A DNA stretch of 64,000 nt from Stieleria maiorica (GCF_008035925.1 NZ_CP036264.1:4028402-4092401), one strand, 5' to 3'. Counted from the first letter of the stretch, positions 1-9,012 are shown. Numbers and translations are program-made. Notes: generated by a model from the letters alone, not told the origin.

Positions 1-208
1 GATTCGCGTCGTCCATCGTGACGTTGTGCGTGATTTGCCAGTGATACTGGTCCGGCAGCTGCGGCCAATGGTGTTGGCATCGAAACTGATAGTCACCGTT
101 GCCAATGACGCCTTGGGCGGCAGATCGTTTGGACGTCAGGATGGCCGGAGCGGTGATCGCTGCCGCACCGGCGGCGACGAAGGTTCTTCGGGAATGTTTT
201 GTGGGCAT
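1..208 (-). CDS. Tat-exported protein, N-terminal part only
   Basis: The gene runs off the left edge, leaving 69 codons from an ATG at 208. The N-terminus reads MPTKHSRRTFVAAGAAAITA, a twin-arginine (SRRTF) signal followed by a hydrophobic stretch, so the protein is probably exported folded through the Tat system. The mature start contains a His/Trp-rich stretch (HHWPQLPDQYHW) that resembles the beginning of planctomycete NHL/six-bladed beta-propeller proteins related to peptidyl-alpha-hydroxyglycine amidating lyases. That family call is from memory of the pattern and is weak, because the propeller itself lies outside the window. The Tat signal is directly visible. Confidence 0.6.
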   Translation of the reverse strand, partial: MPTKHSRRTFVAAGAAAITAPAILTSKRSAAQGVIGNGDYQFRCQHHWPQLPDQYHWQITHNVTMDDAN

Positions 209-375
209 GACCGATTCAGTGGCTGGGGAAGAAAGCGGGCACGTGGGAACCAGCAGTCTACCCCACCGTCGCAGATGGGTGTCTAGCCTTTAGCGACCGT
301 CCAGCTTAGGACAGAGGCGAAACGCGAAAAACCCAAATGATCCGGCCGATTGGGCAAGAGGTGGTCGGTGGATGG

Positions 376-441
376 GTGTACGACGTCCTTTCTAGGTCGT
401 CGCGCTGAGCCCCACGGGCGACGGCCCGGAAGGGCCATCGT
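376..441. repeat. Paired short palindromic elements
   Basis: The 271-base gap between the Tat protein and the DUF1501 gene holds two hairpin-like words. The first begins GTACGACGTCCTTTC near 378. The second, 419-441, pairs CGACGGCCC with GGGCCATCG around a GGAA loop. Similar words recur near 60945 (GTACGACGTCCTTTC) and 61052 (CGACGGCCCGGAAG). They look like REP-type intergenic palindromes and may also act as a terminator for the DUF1501 transcript. Confidence 0.5.
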
Positions 442-479
442 ACCGCGAGAAAAGCATCGCCCCAAGCTAGACGGTCCCT

Positions 480-1844
480 TCAGGCGATCACGTCGTGAAG
501 GGTGTTGCCGCCGATGATCAAGGGCCGATTGTTACGGTCGTAGATTTCGGTCGTCGGGTTGATGCCCAGCAGGTAGTAGATCGTCGCGGCCAAGTCCTCG
601 GGTTTGACCGGGTTCTCGGCAGGTCGGCTGGCGTGCTGGTCGGATTTTCCGTACACGTAGCCGCCCTTGACGCCGCCGCCGGCCAACAGCGTGGTGTAGC
701 ACTGCGGCCAGTGGTCGCGGCTAAGGTTCTTGTTGATGTTTGGCGTGCGTCCGAATTCGCCCATCCAAACGACCAGCGTTTCGTCAAGCAATCCGCGTTC
801 TTCAAGGTCGTCCAACAATGTCGGTAAGGTCTGATCGGTGATCGGCAACTGGTATTTGTCGACGATCTTGTACATGCGCGTGTTGTCGAATCCGTGCGTG
901 TCCCAACCGCCGTCGTTGACGCGGCGGCCGCCGATGCTGGCGGAAAAGTAAACGGTCACGAACTTGACGCCGGACTCGACCAAACGCCGGGCCATCAAAC
1001 AGCTCTGCCCATAGGTCGTTCTGCCGTAACGGTCGCGGACCGATTCTTTCTCCGCCGACAGGTCGAACGCCTTGCGAACACGGTCGGACGTCAGCATCGA
1101 GATCGCGCGCTCGTAATAGTCGTCGAATCCCCGCGCCTGGTCGGAATACTCCAGCAATCGCGTTTGCGCGTCGACCAATCGCTGCATCTCACGCCGCCGC
1201 TGCAGTCGATCGACGGAAAGCCCGTGTGGCAGACTCAGCTCGGGAAGCTTGAAGTTCCGATCATTCGGATCTTCCAAGAACAATAGCGGGTCATGTCGTT
1301 TTCCCAAAAAACTGGCGTGTTGGGCAGGAACGATCGAACCGTCGCGAATGACATGGGGATAGGCCACCGAGGTCGGCATCCCGTTTCGATTGGGGCTCAA
1401 ATGGTCGACGACACTGCCGTAGGCGGGATACAAATCCAGCGAATCACGCAAACGTTGGTCGTCGCTGGGGGGCTCGTGACCGCTGAGCGCATAGTAGCCC
1501 GCCGATGCATGGTTTTTCATCGTGTGCGTCATCGTGCGGATCAGCGTCGCGTGGTGCATCCGTTTGGCCGTCTCGGGCAGCAACTCACAAACCTGAATTC
1601 CGTCGGCACTCGACGCGATCGGTCGATAGGGGCTGCGGACCGATTCGGGCGCATCGGGCTTCATGTCGAACGTGTCCAGCTGGCTGGGGCCGCCCCACTG
1701 GAACAGAAAGATCACCGATTTGGCTCGCGGCTTGATCGACGTCGCTTGCTCGGCCGCCCGCAACAGTTTGGGCATTGTCAAACCGAGCATGCCTGCGCCG
1801 CCGACACGCAGGACCGAACGCCGATTGAGTGGGGGAATTGCCAT
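480..1844 (-). CDS. DUF1501 family secreted protein
   Basis: A 454-residue protein with a Tat-like signal (NRRSVLRVGGAG near residues 7-18). It carries DUF1501 hallmarks: FLFQWGGPSQLDTFDMKP early in the mature protein, HASAGYYALSG, and a C-terminal MGEFGRTPNIN block followed by a Gly-rich stretch. DUF1501 proteins are sulfatase/alkaline-phosphatase-superfamily-like and are nearly always paired with DUF1549/DUF1553 proteins in planctomycetes; no reaction is established. The ATG at 1844 has a partial GGTGA ribosome site; a GTG at 1853 would add three codons. It lies immediately downstream of its partner gene, so the two are probably co-transcribed. Confidence 0.92.
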   Translation of the reverse strand: MAIPPLNRRSVLRVGGAGMLGLTMPKLLRAAEQATSIKPRAKSVIFLFQWGGPSQLDTFDMKPDAPESVRSPYRPIASSADGIQVCELLPETAKRMHHATLIRTMTHTMKNHASAGYYALSGHEPPSDDQRLRDSLDLYPAYGSVVDHLSPNRNGMPTSVAYPHVIRDGSIVPAQHASFLGKRHDPLLFLEDPNDRNFKLPELSLPHGLSVDRLQRRREMQRLVDAQTRLLEYSDQARGFDDYYERAISMLTSDRVRKAFDLSAEKESVRDRYGRTTYGQSCLMARRLVESGVKFVTVYFSASIGGRRVNDGGWDTHGFDNTRMYKIVDKYQLPITDQTLPTLLDDLEERGLLDETLVVWMGEFGRTPNINKNLSRDHWPQCYTTLLAGGGVKGGYVYGKSDQHASRPAENPVKPEDLAATIYYLLGINPTTEIYDRNNRPLIIGGNTLHDVIA

Positions 1845-1858
1845 GCTGTTCACCGATT

Positions 1859-4162
1859 CTATTTACGGAACAAAAACTCTTTCGCGTTCATCAACGCCCA
1901 GGCAATGTCTTGCAACGCGTCGGCCCGTTTGTCACCTGACGGATTGGCCACGACCGCTCGCACAACATCTTTCCAAGAAGACGCGGGATTGCGATTCGGA
2001 CCGTTGATCATTCGGAGTGCGGCCGCCTGTTCGGCTTCGGTCGGCGCCCGCGACAAAGCTGCCCAATAAAGTTCGTCGACGACTTCCGCGTCGGTCCGTT
2101 TGGACATTGCCAGCCGGGCGATTCGATTATTCGGCGACGCCAGGCGATCGTTCAGCCCTTCGCCGATCAAAACAAAGACCTGTTTGAGGGTGGTTTCATC
2201 GGACCGTTCACAGTCGCACGCCAATATCCGATCGGGTTTGCCGAACGTTTTCAAAAATCGGTCTCCGGCTTCGGGCGAGTTCCGGCGGGCCAACTTGCTT
2301 TGCACGCCCGGGATCTGCACCGCCCGGATTCCCGCCGGATAGCCGAGGAAGCTGGCAGGCGAATCCAACACGTCGCTTTGCATGTCCAGGATGACTTCCG
2401 CCGGCAAACGCCGCACGTAGGCGCGTGAGTAACAGGTGTTGTCGTTCCGGTTCGTTTCGTTCGGTTCCGAGGAGAGCTGATATGTACGGGACTTCATGAT
2501 CGTGCCGACCAAACTGCGAACGTCAAAACCGCTGTCGGCGAAATGCGATGCCAGCCACTGCATCAGCGGTGGGTTGCTGGGCGGGTTGGTCAGACGAAAG
2601 TCATCGATCGGGTCCACCAGCCCCAGCCCCATCAGCTGGTACCAAATGAAATTGGTTTGGGATTGGACAAACAGTTTGTTCTCGCGTGCGGTTAACCACT
2701 CGGCTGTTGCAGCCAAGCGGTCTTTTAACGCCGACTCGCCAAGCCGGTCGCCGCCGAGAAAGGTTGGCGGAGCGAGCTGGTCGGTGGTCGGGTTGCGAAC
2801 TTCATCCATCTTGGCAACCAGGACAGTTTGATCACCGGCGAATTCGTTTTTGTCCAGCTTGTCCTGCCGCTTGTTTTCGCCGATCTCGTAGTCGATCTGT
2901 GAAAACAGCGCCGACCACTGGTAATAATCGTCTTGCGTCCAGCGATCGAATGGATGATTGTGGCATTTGGCGCATTGCAAACGCGTGCCCAGGAACAATC
3001 TGGCGGTGGTTTCACCGCGCGTCGATGGATCTCGGTTAGCACGGTAATAGTTGGCCGAGGGTTGATTAAATGTGCTTCCGGTTCCCGTCACCAGCTCGCG
3101 GACAAACTGATCCAGCGGACGTCCCGCGGCGATGGAGTCCCGGATCCAACTGTGAAAGACATTGACGCCTTGGGTATCAAGAACCTTCTCTTCGGCACGC
3201 AGCACGTCGGCCCACTTCAACGCCCAGAAGTCGGCGAATTCCGGTAGCGCGAGCAACCGATCGACCAGTCGATCCCGTTTGTCGGCGGTCGAATCGGCCA
3301 CGAACGCCCGGGCTTCGTCCGCCGTCGGGATGCGTCCGATGGCATCCAAATAGGCGCGACGCACAAACACCGTGTCGTCACACACCACGGACGGATTGAT
3401 TCGCAAACGCTGCAGTTTCGCAAAGACGTGCCGATCAATTTCGTTGTGCGGATCCGGATCGCTCCAGACGAAATCGGGCCGCGACTCGATAAACGCGATC
3501 GGAACGGGACGTTGCAATTGCAAGTAACGCACGATCAACGTCGTTTCACCATAACGGTGGCGGGAGACCACGCCGTGGGCATCCACGGTCGCGTGTAGGT
3601 TGGATAGTTCGTAACACGCCGTGTCGGTGACGTCGCGCGTCGTGCCATCGGAAAAGGTCGCGCTGACGTGAATCGGAAGCTCACGTTCGGGGTCCGAAAC
3701 GATCGCTTGTTCGGGTTGCACCTCCAACCGCACCAGTGTCGGCGCTTCAGACGATGGACCGTTGGCACCGCTGCGCAACCAACGCGTAAGCAATTGGTAC
3801 GCGGGGGAGTCAGTCGTGAAGCGAGTTCCACCGCCGTGGGGTACGCCGCCGGATGCCTTTTGCAAGAACAAACTCAGCTCCGGTGCCGCGACATTGACGC
3901 GACGCCCTTTGGCCGCGCGAACCAACCTCTGGTAATCGTACTGGGGGTCTTGGCCGCGCAGCGATAGCTTCAATCCGCCCTTGCCATTCAGGTTGCCGTG
4001 ACAGGTTCCCAGGTTGCACCCGGCCTTGGAAAGCACTGGCATGACATCGGTCGTGAATTCCGGGACGGCACCAACCGGGGGGACTTGTTCGGCAAGAAGG
4101 CGACCGACCGGTAGTGTGGAGACGATCGTGGCAAGCAGCGGCAGGGCAAGCGTGCGGAACAT
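1859..4162 (-). CDS. DUF1549/DUF1553 cytochrome-like protein (PSD1 type)
   Basis: A 767-residue protein with an N-terminal signal sequence (about residues 1-24). A CNLGTCHG motif at residues 49-56 matches planctomycete cytochrome C-like domains; a bacterial Ig-like segment (DVTDTACYELSN) follows. Next come the DUF1549 region and the DUF1553 region containing CAKCHNHPFDRW, a CxxCH haem-type motif. The family is abundant in planctomycetes and thought to work with DUF1501 partners at the envelope; function is unproven. Its stop is 15 bases before the DUF1501 ATG, indicating one transcription unit. Length is shorter than many 900-1100-residue relatives. Confidence 0.92.
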   Translation of the reverse strand: MFRTLALPLLATIVSTLPVGRLLAEQVPPVGAVPEFTTDVMPVLSKAGCNLGTCHGNLNGKGGLKLSLRGQDPQYDYQRLVRAAKGRRVNVAAPELSLFLQKASGGVPHGGGTRFTTDSPAYQLLTRWLRSGANGPSSEAPTLVRLEVQPEQAIVSDPERELPIHVSATFSDGTTRDVTDTACYELSNLHATVDAHGVVSRHRYGETTLIVRYLQLQRPVPIAFIESRPDFVWSDPDPHNEIDRHVFAKLQRLRINPSVVCDDTVFVRRAYLDAIGRIPTADEARAFVADSTADKRDRLVDRLLALPEFADFWALKWADVLRAEEKVLDTQGVNVFHSWIRDSIAAGRPLDQFVRELVTGTGSTFNQPSANYYRANRDPSTRGETTARLFLGTRLQCAKCHNHPFDRWTQDDYYQWSALFSQIDYEIGENKRQDKLDKNEFAGDQTVLVAKMDEVRNPTTDQLAPPTFLGGDRLGESALKDRLAATAEWLTARENKLFVQSQTNFIWYQLMGLGLVDPIDDFRLTNPPSNPPLMQWLASHFADSGFDVRSLVGTIMKSRTYQLSSEPNETNRNDNTCYSRAYVRRLPAEVILDMQSDVLDSPASFLGYPAGIRAVQIPGVQSKLARRNSPEAGDRFLKTFGKPDRILACDCERSDETTLKQVFVLIGEGLNDRLASPNNRIARLAMSKRTDAEVVDELYWAALSRAPTEAEQAAALRMINGPNRNPASSWKDVVRAVVANPSGDKRADALQDIAWALMNAKEFLFRK

Positions 4163-4505
4163 ATCGATTTCGTCAGCGGGCGGGTTCGTCAGCAGGTGGG
4201 GCGTCTGAAGGCGTCCCTAATCGCGAGCAGGCGATCAAAGTACGACGTCGGTGGCGTGGGACTGCGGCAGGGCGGGAAGCAAACGCGGAGCAATCACTAT
4301 AACAAATCACTGTGTCGGAGGTGCGGATTTCGTAAGTCTCGATTCCGTCTCGGAAATCTTCCTGCCTCTCCGGCTGATACGTCCACGGCGAACAAGAGGG
4401 GAAGGGTAGAATGATTCGGGGCAGAATGATGAAATGCCCGTAAGCAGACACCAGACGGCTGAACTCGCTTGGGATCAGCCGTTTGGCGCCAGCCAATACT
4501 ACCTA

Positions 4506-4561
4506 CTTTCGATCACAAACTAAGCCGTAGGCTCTTTCGATCACAAACTGAGCCGTAGGCG
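4506..4561. repeat. Two tandem 28-bp direct repeats
   Basis: CTTTCGATCACAAACT followed by (A/G)AGCCGTAGGC occurs at 4506-4533 and again at 4534-4561 with one or two differences. A third, isolated copy (CTTTCGATCCCAAACTGAGC) is at 43591-43618, about 39 kb away, so this is a dispersed family. Confidence 0.8.
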
Positions 4562-4624
4562 CTAGCCTCGGGCCGTACAAGTCTTGAAGGCCAATCCAAG
4601 GCCCGCGGCTAGCGCCGTCGGCTC
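4550..4624. repeat. Long imperfect fold-back (25-base arms)
   Basis: The left arm 4550-4574 (GAGCCGTAGGCGCTAGCCTC...) is complementary over most of its length to the right arm 4600-4624 (...GGCTAGCGCCGTCGGCTC), with a 25-base loop. It overlaps the second 28-bp repeat copy. It may be a structured mobile intergenic repeat rather than a terminator, because no T-tract follows on either strand. Confidence 0.7.
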
Positions 4625-4643
4625 ATCAAGGGAATGCGTGTTC

Positions 4644-4658
4644 CCAGGCGGAGCCTGG
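4644..4658. repeat. CCAGGC-GGA-GCCTGG palindrome
   Basis: A perfect six-base inverted repeat with a three-base loop inside GTTCCCAGGCGGAGCCTGG. It looks like one unit of an intergenic palindrome family; its role is unknown. Confidence 0.6.
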
Positions 4659-4793
4659 TACGAGTGTTGGGTTGCTTTGGCCCAACACATGGTTTTGGGC
4701 GCGTGACATCATCGCGACTGATGTTCCCCAAGAATCCAGGCGACGTTTCCGACACGCCCCCCTCTTCTCTTCCCCAATGTGAGCGCTATTCCC

Positions 4794-7046
4794 ATGAGTC
4801 TTTTCGACCTGACTGCTGACTCGATCGCCCGACTAAGAACCCGTGTCCAAGGCCATCTGGTTGGACGTGCCGCTGCACCGACGACACGTCGCAAGCGGCG
4901 ACGACTTCGGGCGGAAACGTTGGAAGGGCGTCGTCTTCTGGCGGCCGATGCCGGTGGTTTTCGCCACAACGTCTTCGATGCCGAAGACGTCAACGACGAT
5001 GGCGTCGTCTCCGCCGTCGATGCGTTGATCATTATCAATTCGATGAATCGCGACGCCGGTGACGACGCGCTGCGCTTCACGGACGTCAATAACGATGGCC
5101 GTCGGAGCGTGCTTGACGCGCTGAGGGTCATCAACCGGATCGGTCGAGAACGAAGCGGGGATCGCGACGGGAATGTTGACGACTCCTCGCGCCGCGATCG
5201 AAGCGACGACGCGTCGGCGGTGATTCCCGAATTGCCCGACGAAATTCGATCGGTCGACGGCACAGGGAATAATCTTGAAAACCCCGGGCTTGGAAGCACA
5301 GGACAAGCACTGCTGCGCGTCGCCGATGCGGACTATGAAGACGGAATCTCCACCCCCGCCGGGGGCGATCGGCCGAGCGCCCGGGAAATCAGCAACGTGC
5401 TGTCGGGCGTCGAAGGCGACGGGATCACGAACGAACGTGGGCTGTCCGCGTTCCTGTACGTTTGGGGCCAGTTTCTCGATCACGACATCGACTTGACCGA
5501 GACGCAAACCGATGGCGAGTTGTTTGCGATCGAGGTGCCGAGCGGCGATCCGCTGTTTGATCCGACGGGCACCGGCGAGGTCACGATTCCCCTGACGAGA
5601 TCGCAGTTTGATCCGACGACCGGAACCTCGGTCGACAACCCACGGCAACAGGTCAATTCGATCACCGCGTTTGTGGACGGTTCCCAGGTTTATGGAAGTG
5701 ATCAGCAAACCGCCGACCGGCTGCGGACCTTTCAAGGGGGAATGCTGGTGATGACCGAGGACGGTCTGTTGCCGATCGGAGAAGATGGCGGTGTGATCGC
5801 AGGTGATATTCGGGCCAGTGAAAACATCTCGTTGACCGCCATTCAGACGCTGTTTGTCCGTGAACACAATCGGCTGGCCGCACGGGTCGCGGAAACCGCC
5901 CCGACTCTCAGCGATGAACAGATTTACCAACGTGCCCGCGCCATCGTGATCGCTGAAATTCAATCGATCACCTACAACGAGTTCCTGCCGGCGTTGCTCG
6001 GTCACCGAGCGCTCACAGCCTATCAGGGCTACGATTCAACGGTCGACCCGGGCATCGCCACCGAATTCTCCTCCGCCGCATTCCGGTTCGGGCACAGCAC
6101 ATTGAACGACGACATCGAATTCTTCGACAACGATGGCCGCGAGGTTCATGAAGCGGTCGAGCTGCGGGATGTATTCTTCAACCCGACGTTGCTGGAGGAA
6201 ACCGGTATTGACTCCGTCCTCAAATACGACGCTTCTTCGCAAGCCCAAGAGATTGACTTGGAAGTCGTCGATAGCTTGCGAAACTTCTTGTTCGGCGCGC
6301 CCGGTGCCGGCGGTTTCGATCTGGTCGCTTTGAATATCCAACGCGGTCGCGACCATGGGCTCAACGACTACAACACCACGCGCCAGGCCTACGGTCTGGA
6401 GGCGGTCGAATCCTTTGCCGACATCACCAGCGACATCGAATTGCAGGAAAAACTGGAAACACTCTACGGTGATGTCGACAACATCGACCTGTGGGTCGGA
6501 TTGATGGCTGAAGATCACTTGCGCGGTGCGTCGGTTGGCGAGCTGATCAGTACGATCATCACCGACCAATTCCAGCGGCTACGTGACGGCGATCGCTTCT
6601 ACTATGAAAACGTCTTCCAGGGGCAAGAGCTGCGATCGATCCAGCGAACCTCGCTCGCCGATGTGATCGAGCGGAACACCACGGTCCAGGGGCTGCAGGA
6701 GAACGTCTTTTTTATGCTCGCTGAAGTCCGCGGCCAAGTCACTGTCGCCTCCAGCATCGGTGACCGACCGGCAGGATCGTCCGGACGCGACGGCGCCGCC
6801 GATCGTGGGCGGACGTCTGCCGATGGTCGGGCCGCCGTCGAGGGGGCGACCGTGGAACTACTCGGCGACAGCGGCGAAGTGATCGACACGACCGTCACCG
6901 ACAGCCGTGGCAACTACCGGTTCCGATCGTTTGAAGAAACCGGTGACTACCAAATTCGACTGGCCGACAGTGGAGAAGTCATCGACGTGCTGATTTCCAA
7001 CGGAAGCACCCGTCTGAAAGGGATCGATTTCGAGCTGCTCGTTTGA
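4794..7046 (+). CDS. Secreted animal-type haem peroxidase with dockerin-like repeats
   Basis: A 750-residue protein. Residues 35-52 are a basic RRLRAETLEGRRLLAAD segment, matching the N-terminal LExRRLL sorting element of planctomycete exported proteins. Two calcium-binding dockerin-like repeats follow (DVNDDGVVSAVDAL at 65-78, DVNNDGRRSVLDAL at 97-110). The animal peroxidase domain then shows WGQFLDHDIDLT with the distal His at 230, an Arg in LFVREHNR at 356, FRFGHSTLND with the proximal His at 434, and NIQRGRDHGLNDY. A C-terminal Cna-B/carboxypeptidase-regulatory-like strand domain (about 675-750) ends the protein. It probably oxidises halides or phenolics outside the cytoplasm. A GTG at 4779 would add five codons. 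Confidence 0.93.
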   Translation: MSLFDLTADSIARLRTRVQGHLVGRAAAPTTRRKRRRLRAETLEGRRLLAADAGGFRHNVFDAEDVNDDGVVSAVDALIIINSMNRDAGDDALRFTDVNNDGRRSVLDALRVINRIGRERSGDRDGNVDDSSRRDRSDDASAVIPELPDEIRSVDGTGNNLENPGLGSTGQALLRVADADYEDGISTPAGGDRPSAREISNVLSGVEGDGITNERGLSAFLYVWGQFLDHDIDLTETQTDGELFAIEVPSGDPLFDPTGTGEVTIPLTRSQFDPTTGTSVDNPRQQVNSITAFVDGSQVYGSDQQTADRLRTFQGGMLVMTEDGLLPIGEDGGVIAGDIRASENISLTAIQTLFVREHNRLAARVAETAPTLSDEQIYQRARAIVIAEIQSITYNEFLPALLGHRALTAYQGYDSTVDPGIATEFSSAAFRFGHSTLNDDIEFFDNDGREVHEAVELRDVFFNPTLLEETGIDSVLKYDASSQAQEIDLEVVDSLRNFLFGAPGAGGFDLVALNIQRGRDHGLNDYNTTRQAYGLEAVESFADITSDIELQEKLETLYGDVDNIDLWVGLMAEDHLRGASVGELISTIITDQFQRLRDGDRFYYENVFQGQELRSIQRTSLADVIERNTTVQGLQENVFFMLAEVRGQVTVASSIGDRPAGSSGRDGAADRGRTSADGRAAVEGATVELLGDSGEVIDTTVTDSRGNYRFRSFEETGDYQIRLADSGEVIDVLISNGSTRLKGIDFELLV

Positions 7047-7093
7047 ACGGACGAACATGACCGACAGTCACCGGATCGCCGCTGCGGGAATGA

Positions 7094-7178
7094 GGTAGGA
7101 AGATTAAGGAGGTAGGAAAATTAGCTGATCCGAATGGTTGTGCACTTCGACATTTTCTTACCCCAAAATCTTCTTACC
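7094..7178. repeat. Inverted repeat downstream of peroxidase gene
   Basis: The left arm begins GGTAGGAAGATTAAGGAGG at 7094 and the right arm, ending at 7178, reads on the other strand GGTAAGAAGATTTTGGGG. About three quarters of some 30 positions pair. It sits 47 bases after the peroxidase stop and could fold as a terminator-like hairpin, although no clean T-tract follows. Confidence 0.55.
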
Positions 7179-7236
7179 CTTTCCATCACGGCGGCAGTGA
7201 TCGATCGCGTCGCCGGAAAACAGGTAAAGGAGGGCC

Positions 7237-7309
7237 GAACGATTCGGGGCAAAATGATAGGTTGCGCGACGTCGAACGGCTTCACGCTCTGGCGAGCGTC
7301 GCGACGTCA
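7237..7309. repeat. Two dispersed repeat words
   Basis: Positions 7237-7260 hold GATTCGGGGCAAAATGATAG in the same context as 4409-4432, on the other side of the peroxidase gene. Positions 7283-7309 hold CACGCTCTGGCGAGCG followed by TCGCGACGTCA, a hairpin word with relatives at 40559, 54013 and 61663. There is no gene in 7047-7327. Confidence 0.65.
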
Positions 7310-7327
7310 GGAGAGACGGCCGTCACA

Positions 7328-7618
7328 CTAGGACTGCGTCTCTTCGGGGCGGTTGATCACGAAATGGGACAGCTTCGGCGCCAGCGGGGCTCGCTTGCCC
7401 GGCGTGGGGCGGTGGATCGAGCGGATTTCGCCACGCGTCTCGCAGGCAGGCGATTTCAGCGGCCGATCGGTCGATTCGCGGATCGGCTCGTCCCGCGATT
7501 CGGCTTCGTAGAAGCTGTCCAAAGGTTCATCTTCGATTCTCGGCGCGTACCGGATGCTGATCAGCACGATGCCCGTGCAGACGACTGAAATGATCAGCCA
7601 GATGATTAAGAAATTCAT
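7328..7618 (-). CDS. Small single-pass membrane protein of unknown function
   Basis: A 96-residue reading frame that starts MNFLIIWLIISVVCTGIVLI, a clear N-terminal transmembrane segment. It continues with an acidic stretch (about 28-50) and then a basic, proline-containing tail. No family is recognised. It lies 178 bases downstream of the pilC/gspF gene on the same strand, so it could be a distal member of that transcript, but the gap makes this uncertain. The hydrophobic N-terminus argues that it is real. Confidence 0.55.
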   Translation of the reverse strand: MNFLIIWLIISVVCTGIVLISIRYAPRIEDEPLDSFYEAESRDEPIRESTDRPLKSPACETRGEIRSIHRPTPGKRAPLAPKLSHFVINRPEETQS

Positions 7619-7796
7619 TTCCGCACCGCCCCTGGTTGGTACGCCGAACTTGCCCGCCTCTAGACTAGATTACGCCACGCGAGAACCAAAGGTTCCGAGT
7701 GACAGAGTGACGCAAACGGCCAAAGAAGTTCTGACTGGAACGTGGTCCTTCGGTTCCATCGGCTTCAACGGTCTAACAGTGGAGCCAAATTGACGA

Positions 7797-9008
7797 CTAT
7801 AGACTCGTGCTACTCTTGAGAACCGGCACGAGCAGCGCAAGTACAACAGCCAGAACCAAAAACGCCATGACCAGCAACATCATCGGTTCGAGTAATCGTA
7901 CAAAGAGGTCCAGTCGGCGAAAAGTTCGCTTCTCCAGTGAGTCGGCGATTTCCGGAAGAACTTTCTCGAGCGAGTTACTCTCTTCCCCCACGCTGATCAT
8001 TTCCACGACCGATGGCGGAAAATAGCCAGAGGCCCGTAGCGGGGTTGCCAACGATTCACCGCCACGGATGTTTTCGGTCGCGTCGGCGATGGATTGGCTG
8101 AGCAGCCGGTTGGCGGCGGCGGAACGGCTGATTTCCAGCGACTTCAGGATCGGCACGCCGTTGCCCAACAGCGTTCCCAGCACGCGGCAGAAGCGGGCAA
8201 CGGCCAGATTCATCAGGATGTTGCCGAGCACGGGGATCCGCAGCTTGATCTTGTCCATCATCTGCTTGCCGGCTTCACTGGCCAGTTGAATTTTGATCAC
8301 CACGACCAAGACGATTCCCAGCAGGACGATCACCCAGCCGTATTGTTGCAGCACGGTGCTGAAGCTGAGCAGTGACTCGGTGTACCACGGCATCTCGTCC
8401 TTTTGCCGCAAGCGATCAAACATCGCATCGAACTTGGGCACAAAGAACACCAGCAGACCGCTGATCACCAGAGAACCGACCGAGAACAGGAACACCGGAT
8501 AGGCCAGCGCGCTGATCGTTCGCCCTTTCAAATCTTCCTGCAGTTCGGTGAAGGTGCTGACGCGTTCCAGGGCGTCTTCCAGGAATCCGCCCTCGGTGCC
8601 GGCACGCACCATGTTGATCGCCATGTCGGAAAACACATTGGGGAACCGGGCCATGGCATTGCCGATCGGTTCGCCGTCTTCCACTCGCGACTTGATCTCC
8701 TTGACGATCTCGCCCAACACCGGGTCGGTGGCTTGTTCGCCCAGCACGGTCAGCGAGCGCATCATCGGGACACCGCTGCGCAGCAACGAAGCAAGCTGGC
8801 CGTAGAACGTGGCCATCGTCTGCCCTTTGACGTGTTTCCGCCGGCCGAATAGGGAGCGGCCCGATGCGTTCTCGGTGGCGGCAACCTTGGACGGAAACAG
8901 CGACTTTTCGCTCAGCAGCGCCGCGACCTCACGTTCATTGGCCGCTTCGATCGATCCACTGACAGTCTTGCCCGCCATGTCGCGAGCGGTGTAGGCAAAC
9001 GTCGGCAT
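7797..9008 (-). CDS. Type II secretion/type IV pilus inner-membrane platform protein (GspF/PilC)
   Basis: A 403-residue protein with the typical two-copy T2SSF architecture. It opens MPTFAYTARDMAGKTVSGSI, the conserved PilC/GspF start. First repeat: MATFYGQLASLLRSGVPMMR and a transmembrane pair. Second repeat: ARFCRVLGTLLGNGVPIL, with a C-terminal hydrophobic helix (MMLLVMAFLVLAVVLALLVP). The family forms the membrane platform that couples the GspE/PilB ATPase to pseudopilin assembly. It begins 4 bases after the ATPase stop, so the two genes are almost certainly translated from one mRNA. No pseudopilin gene is adjacent. Confidence 0.95.
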   Translation of the reverse strand: MPTFAYTARDMAGKTVSGSIEAANEREVAALLSEKSLFPSKVAATENASGRSLFGRRKHVKGQTMATFYGQLASLLRSGVPMMRSLTVLGEQATDPVLGEIVKEIKSRVEDGEPIGNAMARFPNVFSDMAINMVRAGTEGGFLEDALERVSTFTELQEDLKGRTISALAYPVFLFSVGSLVISGLLVFFVPKFDAMFDRLRQKDEMPWYTESLLSFSTVLQQYGWVIVLLGIVLVVVIKIQLASEAGKQMMDKIKLRIPVLGNILMNLAVARFCRVLGTLLGNGVPILKSLEISRSAAANRLLSQSIADATENIRGGESLATPLRASGYFPPSVVEMISVGEESNSLEKVLPEIADSLEKRTFRRLDLFVRLLEPMMLLVMAFLVLAVVLALLVPVLKSSTSL

Positions 9009-9012
9009 GGTT

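Larger units (their letters stand above)
4163..4793. other. Repeat-filled intergenic region
   Basis: No credible gene lies in these 631 bases, which separate divergent genes and should hold both promoters. The stretch contains GATTCGGGGCAGAATGATGA (4413-4432), a tandem direct repeat (4506-4561), a long fold-back (4550-4624) and a CCAGGC-GGA-GCCTGG palindrome (4644-4658). A word ATCAGCCGTTTGGCGC near 4475 returns near 49563. Confidence 0.7.
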
